Below the pieces are notes generated by a model that had not been told where the DNA came from, searched no databases, and was given only the letters and a program-made list of their open reading frames with translations. Source: Apus apus (taxonomy: Eukaryota; Chordata; Aves; Apodiformes; Apodidae). Taken from it: a stretch of DNA of 64,000 bases. A program made the translations under genes and the position numbers. The DNA is taken from assembly GCF_020740795.1 (NCBI RefSeq), contig NC_067294.1:19101001-19165000 (forward strand). The letters run 5' to 3'. The stretch's first letter is position 1. The number at the start of each line of letters is the position of its first letter. Shown here piece by piece: positions 63,701 to 64,000 of the stretch.

Positions 63701-64000
63701 ACATGGTACTTCCTCCTCATACTTTCCCAGCCTTCAGACATTTTTAGCTCAGGGACTTCCTGAGCAGGATGCCATTTCTACATATTTGGTAATTCTCAAT
63801 GGATTTCTCTTCCATGACTTTGTGCAATTGTCCTGAGCCAGCCAGTGTAAATGTTTAATATCCACAGCACTGGTAAAGTTTCACATCACCTATATACTGC
63901 AAATAACCGCACAAACATCCTTTTGCTAGTTTTAAACCTTACTCTTACAAATCTCATTTGAATCCATCACCCCCAGTTTTCATACCAGGACACAGAGCAA
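48746..64000 (-). other. PFDN1: Presumed last intron of PFDN1 (no further exon recognised)
   Basis: Just over 15 kb extends to the window edge. I searched the minus strand for the preceding exon (expected to encode an 'FILQSKE...KIKELE'-type stretch) and did not see it, so it is probably beyond the window or missed by eye. Contents noted are homopolymer A/T runs (50384-50398, 54069-54083), A/C-rich low-complexity DNA (58220-58260, 59005-59060), and one weak exon-like segment (48954-49023). No CR1 was recognised here, in contrast to the rest of the window. Confidence 0.6.
59005..59060 (+). repeat. A/C-rich low-complexity tract
   Basis: Runs such as 'ggaaaaaaaaccccaaac', 'aaaaccaaaaccgaaaaaaa' and 'ctcaacccc' form a short A/C low-complexity stretch. 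A similar one is at about 58220-58260. Confidence 0.6.

Noticed and set aside
1-64000. CRISPR arrays, tRNA/rRNA genes, prokaryotic operons or phage
   Set aside because: No regularly spaced direct repeats with unique spacers, no tRNA cloverleaf noticed, and all genic content is spliced vertebrate type.

Overview
The window is vertebrate nuclear DNA, almost certainly from a bird and possibly a songbird. It has no operons, introns are long, and the interspersed repeats are avian. There are seven CR1 LINE copies, several ending in the CR1 octamer tail (ATTCTRTG-type), and two LTR segments whose sequence resembles LTRs familiar from songbird genomes. Only two host genes are supported. Both match, by protein sequence and arrangement, the conserved CYSTM1-PFDN1 pair (human 5q31).

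Layout. Positions 1-16,600 are upstream intergenic DNA. They hold a short CR1 (about 860-1290, minus), a long and nearly complete but decayed CR1 (about 1762-5960, minus) with recognisable ORF1 esterase, endonuclease and reverse transcriptase segments and a CpG-rich head, a degenerate polypyrimidine tract (about 7510-7830), an unusual 16-bp minisatellite present in both orientations (about 11498-11721), and a CR1 fragment (about 15597-15974, plus). A CpG island (about 16.66-18.0 kb) carries GC boxes and a perfect CRE palindrome and is the likely CYSTM1 promoter with a non-coding first exon.

CYSTM1 runs on the plus strand from this island to about 44.76 kb. One coding exon (29815-30043) carries the start codon and the Pro/Gly/Tyr-rich arm. 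The last exon (44263-44369) carries the cysteine-rich membrane module and the stop, followed by a short 3' UTR with two poly(A) signals. Its introns contain three sense-oriented CR1 copies; one is split by a 697-bp solo LTR with a perfect 5-bp target duplication. Another LTR remnant lies near 43.5 kb.

PFDN1 lies tail-to-tail on the minus strand. Its terminal coding exon (48662-48745) and poly(A) signal (48542-48547) are clear. The remaining 15 kb to the window end is probably the large last PFDN1 intron; I recognised no further PFDN1 exon there. The gap of about 3.8 kb between the two gene ends is more than half filled by a 5'-truncated, frameshifted CR1.

The two genes share no pathway: CYSTM1 encodes a small tail-anchored membrane protein, and PFDN1 a subunit of the prefoldin co-chaperone. 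I found no tRNA, rRNA, CRISPR or prokaryote-like system and no convincing undescribed multi-gene system. The most unusual structures are the inverted minisatellite, the long CR1 with its repeated CpG-rich head, and the nested LTR-in-CR1.
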